This document shows, one piece after another, positions 5,941 through 8,815 of a stretch of 8,815 nucleotides of DNA. The position numbers and the translations under genes were made by a program. This DNA is from JANWZL01 sp037445185 (lineage in GTDB: Bacteria; Pseudomonadota; Gammaproteobacteria; Burkholderiales; Thiobacillaceae): NCBI GenBank assembly GCA_037445185.1, contig JBBIKZ010000204.1:1-8815 (forward strand), given 5' to 3'. Each line of letters begins with the position of its first letter. Within the stretch, counting starts at the first letter, position 1. Below the pieces are notes generated by a model. The model was given only the letters and a program-made list of their open reading frames with translations, was not told the DNA's origin and did no database searches.

Positions 5941-7578
5941 TACATATTTTTCGAACAATTCGAGAACTGACATCTGAGCGTCCAGCCGCTTGACCAATAA
6001 CTGGAACATCTCCGCCTCCAGCGGGCTGTTGTACAAGTGGGCAATTACCCGTTTCGAGTTCTGGCTCTGGCGGGCGATCCGTGCGTTGGCTTGATGATAT
6101 AGCTCGGCGCTCCATGTCGGGCCGTACCACACGATCGTGCTCGCGGCCGTGAGCGTGATCCCGTGGCTCATCGTCTTGGGATGCGCAAGAATAACTTGTG
6201 GTGTATCGCTCAATTGAAAATTGCGGAAAATTTCAGTACGTGCCTCGTTATGCACACCTCCATGGACCACAGCAACAGAGTAATATTTAGATAGAAACTC
6301 TTCAAGACGGTGTAGTACAGCGCGATAATTGGCAAACAATAGAACCTTGTTTTCTGATTGTTCAATCAATTCTTGCACCGCTTGAAGTCTATCTTTGATA
6401 TCAAAATGTACTGGCTTCTTGTCATTATCGAGTACCGAGCCAAGATAAATCTGCAACGCTTTGCCTACGAATACCATCGCATTTGCAATGGTAATTTCAG
6501 CACCTTGTACGATTATCTTTGCTTCCTTACGCAATTGTGCCACAGCACGGGCTTGCTGCGCCGTTACCGGAACTTGTCGCTCGATCCGGACCTCGGGCGG
6601 TAACTCGTACACGTCGGACCGACGAAACCGAATGGCTGGCTGCATGTATCGATGAATGAACTTATGGGCATTCGGTCGCAAACCCCAATTCGTCACTACT
6701 TTGATTTTTGATGCTTTAAGTGCTCGTTTTTTGTTGACAATAATATCAGCCGTCCGTTTTGGGTACATAGTTTGCTGTTCAAGCATTTGTTTGGTAATAT
6801 TGTTATGCGGTAGAATAAGCTGCTTCTGCGCCCACGTGTCCGTTGGCAGATTGGGCATCGGCGTGCCTGTCAATCCCCAGACGTAGCTCGGCGCCAAATT
6901 CCGTTGTACGCGGCACGCATGGTTCAGCAAAAAATCGAGCACCCGCCAACGCTCGGTGGCACGATTGCGAAATACCGCCAACTCGTCAATCACAACAATA
7001 TCAAACCTATATTGATGCAAATCTCGTATGATATTACGAATTGCATCATGATTAGTAATGATAACATTCGCAATGGATGCGGCACTTTCCAACTTCGCTC
7101 TCTTCTTCGCCGAGGGGCCTTCGAGTACCACGGGTATCAAGCGGCCGGCGAACCATCGGCGGCATTCGTCGGCCCAGACCACTTCGAGCGTGGACAACGG
7201 AGCCAGTACCAACACGCCGAACGGCTTGCCCATCCGAGCAAATTCGGTACGGACCATGTCGATCGCCGTCAAGACGGCCCGCGTCTTGCCGGTGCCCATC
7301 TCCGAAAGTACGAAGGATCGAGGATGACGAACAAGAAAGCGCGCCGTTTCCACTTGAGACGCGAACAGAGGTTGTAGTGACCATTGATAGGTAAGTTCAA
7401 TTGCTGGCGGGTGAGGTAGATCATAATGCGCTGCCAACGCAATACCCGCCAGCGAGTAGGGTACGGCAAATAGTTCTTGCGTGGGGTGTACCCGAAACTG
7501 GGGGTCATTACTCGGGGGCTTCCCCCTGTAGATGATGAAGTTCTTCTTCACGGTATAGGGTAGGATGCTGTTTGGCAT
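5932..7578 (-). CDS. SNF2-type superfamily 2 DEAD/DEAH-box helicase/ATPase
   Basis: This 548-residue protein carries a full SF2 motif set: SQVETA near 74 (Q-motif region), Walker A SEMGTGKT (92-99), PLST (127-130, motif Ia), Walker B DE (198-199, in VVIDELAVF), motif III GLTGTP (235-240), a KALQIYLGSVLDND segment (373-386) typical of phage SNF2 proteins, NKVLLFANYRA (410-420, motif IV), AHPKTMSHGITL (465-476, motif V) and QANARIARQSQ (496-506, motif VI). It should be an ATP-driven double-stranded DNA translocase or helicase acting in phage replication or recombination. The last motif has RQSQ where RxGQ is usual. The start at 7578 has only a weak GGGGA upstream; GTG 7551 is an alternative. 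The gene begins inside the VRR-NUC gene, implying translational coupling. Confidence 0.9.
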   Translation of the reverse strand: MPNSILPYTVKKNFIIYRGKPPSNDPQFRVHPTQELFAVPYSLAGIALAAHYDLPHPPAIELTYQWSLQPLFASQVETARFLVRHPRSFVLSEMGTGKTRAVLTAIDMVRTEFARMGKPFGVLVLAPLSTLEVVWADECRRWFAGRLIPVVLEGPSAKKRAKLESAASIANVIITNHDAIRNIIRDLHQYRFDIVVIDELAVFRNRATERWRVLDFLLNHACRVQRNLAPSYVWGLTGTPMPNLPTDTWAQKQLILPHNNITKQMLEQQTMYPKRTADIIVNKKRALKASKIKVVTNWGLRPNAHKFIHRYMQPAIRFRRSDVYELPPEVRIERQVPVTAQQARAVAQLRKEAKIIVQGAEITIANAMVFVGKALQIYLGSVLDNDKKPVHFDIKDRLQAVQELIEQSENKVLLFANYRAVLHRLEEFLSKYYSVAVVHGGVHNEARTEIFRNFQLSDTPQVILAHPKTMSHGITLTAASTIVWYGPTWSAELYHQANARIARQSQNSKRVIAHLYNSPLEAEMFQLLVKRLDAQMSVLELFEKYVLT

Positions 7579-7927
7579 TCGAGAGGTCCCCGCGTGCTAG
7601 TTTGGGTAAAACCACACGAGCCCATTCATCCGCTTCGCCAGTACCGCGAATGACATAAACTAGTGCACCCGCCTGCACAAGCTCTTGTGCAATTTCGTGC
7701 TGCCGAGCTGTCAGTTTACCTTTCTCGCGTTTGGTTTCGATCGCCACGAACTGCCCACGAATGCATACGATATAGTCAAGTGTCGGGCTACCGTATCCGG
7801 TCTGTACCGGCATGAAATGCCAGCAATTGTCATAGCGATCCAACGCCTTGCTCACACGCCGCTTGACCGCACTCTCCAACGGTGCGACACGTGGTGGTGA
7901 AGTAGATTTGGTAACCTTGTAGACCAT
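7508..7927 (-). CDS. VRR-NUC domain nuclease (PD-(D/E)xK fold)
   Basis: The start is ATG 7927 (139 residues), two bases beyond the thyX stop, with GGAGAA at 7932-7937; an ATG further upstream (8023) would read deep through thyX. Visible VRR-NUC features are E18 in LESAVKRR, a GYGSPTLD segment ending in D51, ETK (E64, K66) in VAIETKREKGKL, Q76 and a following AQELVQAGALVYVI strand-helix. These fit the D...ExK...Q catalytic core, although the usual Pro-Asp pair is Leu-Asp. Stand-alone phage VRR-NUC proteins are small Mg-dependent nucleases, some able to act on branched DNA. Here it is paired with the SNF2 translocase, which suggests joint processing of replication or recombination intermediates (inference). 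The last 71 nt also encode the helicase N-terminus. Confidence 0.88.
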   Translation of the reverse strand: MVYKVTKSTSPPRVAPLESAVKRRVSKALDRYDNCWHFMPVQTGYGSPTLDYIVCIRGQFVAIETKREKGKLTARQHEIAQELVQAGALVYVIRGTGEADEWARVVLPKLARGDLSNAKQHPTLYREEELHHLQGEAPE

Positions 7928-7928
7928 A

Positions 7929-8815
7929 TTATTCTCCGACAGCATCATACAGTTCAAAAAACTCGTCGCGTTGATACGAAGGAGCGTTCTCCCAAATTGC
8001 ACGGAACGTCGACCACCCGGCATGGATGGTCTGTGGCCCGCTCAACGCCCGCCACACCTCCCCGTGCTGCGAGATGGCCGCGTGCTCCAGCGGGCTGGCA
8101 TGCATCGGCTGCGCGCTCACCAATTTCCGGAACAAATCGAGATCCTTGTGAATATTCGGCTTCAATTCATCGAATGGCGTGTACGATACCCTGGCACAAC
8201 GAGCACTTGAAACAGCGCATGCTGCCCAAACGGAAAAGTCTGGATCATTTTCGAAATACTCATACAAATAATCACGCTCTTCTTGAGAAACATACGGAAT
8301 GTGAAATACCAACTTGGTATCTGGTTGCCGATGGCCCACCAGCTCGGGCTTCGGCAATGCGCTGTGGATCAAACGAGCAAGTTCAGCAATTTCCCATTGG
8401 GCATCATCTTTGATACGCAATGCAATGAAATGCTCCCACCATTGATAAGTTCCAGTCATGACCACATCGATCATTTGAAATGGCTCGATCAGCCGGTTGA
8501 CGATTTCCTTCGCGTACCCTGCTGATTGGAGCCTGCGAGCAAAATCGTATGCTACTCGTGCAGCATCTTTCCACATGCCAGGAAATGCTTGTAATTCGTG
8601 ATCAGTTACATCGTAGGTAACTTTCATGCCTTTATTACGTTTACGCGGACGAGGGTAAAAAACAAGTTCGTTCTCTAGTGCTGCTTCGAACTGGGCGTCA
8701 TTTTCAAATGTCGGGAGAGATCTCGCGCGATTGCTTGCAGCATTGCGGGCAAACATACGATGCATGAGTACCTGGGCATGAATGAAACGTGGGTAGCGAA
8801 GCTGAAAAGTCAGCA
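7929..8815 (-). CDS. thyX: ThyX, flavin-dependent thymidylate synthase (N-terminus outside window)
   Basis: ThyX makes dTMP from dUMP using FAD, NADPH and methylene-tetrahydrofolate. The frame is open to the window edge (294 residues seen) and the ATG at 8765 is internal, because family sequence continues upstream: TFQLRYPRFIHAQ. The signature HRMFARNAASNR (about 8726-8762) corresponds to RHRxxSxNxxSxR, but the first Arg is Met and the first Ser is Ala; HR, N, S and the last R remain. ALRIKDDAQWEIAELA keeps the Arg that activates dUMP and the AQWEI box. C-terminal ARCARVSY, HASPLEHAA and GWSTFRAIW segments mark the longer phage/bacterial ThyX form of roughly 300 residues, so only some 15-20 residues should be missing. 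The gene is first in view of the leftward operon, 1 nt from the VRR-NUC start. It probably boosts dTMP supply for phage DNA synthesis. Confidence 0.93.
   Translation of the reverse strand, partial: LTFQLRYPRFIHAQVLMHRMFARNAASNRARSLPTFENDAQFEAALENELVFYPRPRKRNKGMKVTYDVTDHELQAFPGMWKDAARVAYDFARRLQSAGYAKEIVNRLIEPFQMIDVVMTGTYQWWEHFIALRIKDDAQWEIAELARLIHSALPKPELVGHRQPDTKLVFHIPYVSQEERDYLYEYFENDPDFSVWAACAVSSARCARVSYTPFDELKPNIHKDLDLFRKLVSAQPMHASPLEHAAISQHGEVWRALSGPQTIHAGWSTFRAIWENAPSYQRDEFFELYDAVGE
7932..7937 (-). promoter_or_regulatory. Shine-Dalgarno of the VRR-NUC gene, inside the thyX end
   Basis: GGAGAA on the - strand lies 4 nt before ATG 7927 and overlaps the last thyX codons. This supports the short start over the upstream ATG at 8023 and implies coupled translation with thyX. 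Confidence 0.7.

Noticed and set aside
7928..8023. N-terminal extension of the VRR-NUC protein to an ATG at 8023
   Set aside because: The added residues are a shadow of the thyX C-terminus, and GGAGAA directly before ATG 7927 marks the real start.

Overview
The window looks like part of a tailed double-stranded DNA phage genome, most likely a podovirus-type lytic phage of a Gram-negative host. A prophage or phage-derived contig is also possible. The evidence is a very large virion-type protein of the PLxRFG class on the + strand, facing a compact leftward module of phage nucleotide-metabolism and DNA-processing genes on the - strand. There is almost no intergenic DNA. No tRNA, rRNA, CRISPR array, insertion sequence or integrase is visible. 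The host cannot be named from the sequence.

Layout, left to right. (1) 1-3570, +: the C-terminal 1189 residues of a giant phage protein, open at the left edge. It has a zinc-metallopeptidase HExxH site, a PLRRFG signature and C-terminal hydrophobic segments. It ends tail-to-tail with the next gene; the two TAG stops share one CTAG, beside a short perfect hairpin. (2) 3567-4325, -: a 252-residue protein I cannot assign. (3) 4374-5423, -: a 349-residue phage protein with four spaced cysteines, a Glu-Pro/Lys-Pro repeat linker and a strongly acidic tail. A 10-bp hairpin with a UUCG tetraloop sits between genes 3 and 2. (4) 5450-5887, -: a 145-residue coiled-coil phage protein. (5) 5932-7578, -: a SNF2-type DEAD/DEAH-box helicase. 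(6) 7508-7927, -: a VRR-NUC nuclease overlapping the helicase start by 71 nt. (7) 7929-8815, -: thyX, flavin-dependent thymidylate synthase, lacking only its N-terminus at the right edge.

The six leftward genes have gaps of 1 to 48 nt or overlap, mostly with good Shine-Dalgarno sequences, so they read as one operon: thyX, VRR-NUC, SNF2 helicase, coiled-coil protein, Cys4/acidic-tail protein, unknown. Together they would supply dTMP and process or remodel DNA during phage replication or recombination. The giant + strand protein is probably a late, virion-associated product, perhaps ejected into the host.

The most unusual global property is a patchwork of base composition inside single genes. 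GC-rich blocks (about 68-73% in sampled 60-base stretches) alternate with AT-rich blocks (32-40%) while the reading frames stay intact. I see no clear sign of a wholly new system. The best candidates for a second look are the unassigned 252-residue gene, the Cys4/acidic-tail protein, the UUCG hairpin and the composition mosaic.
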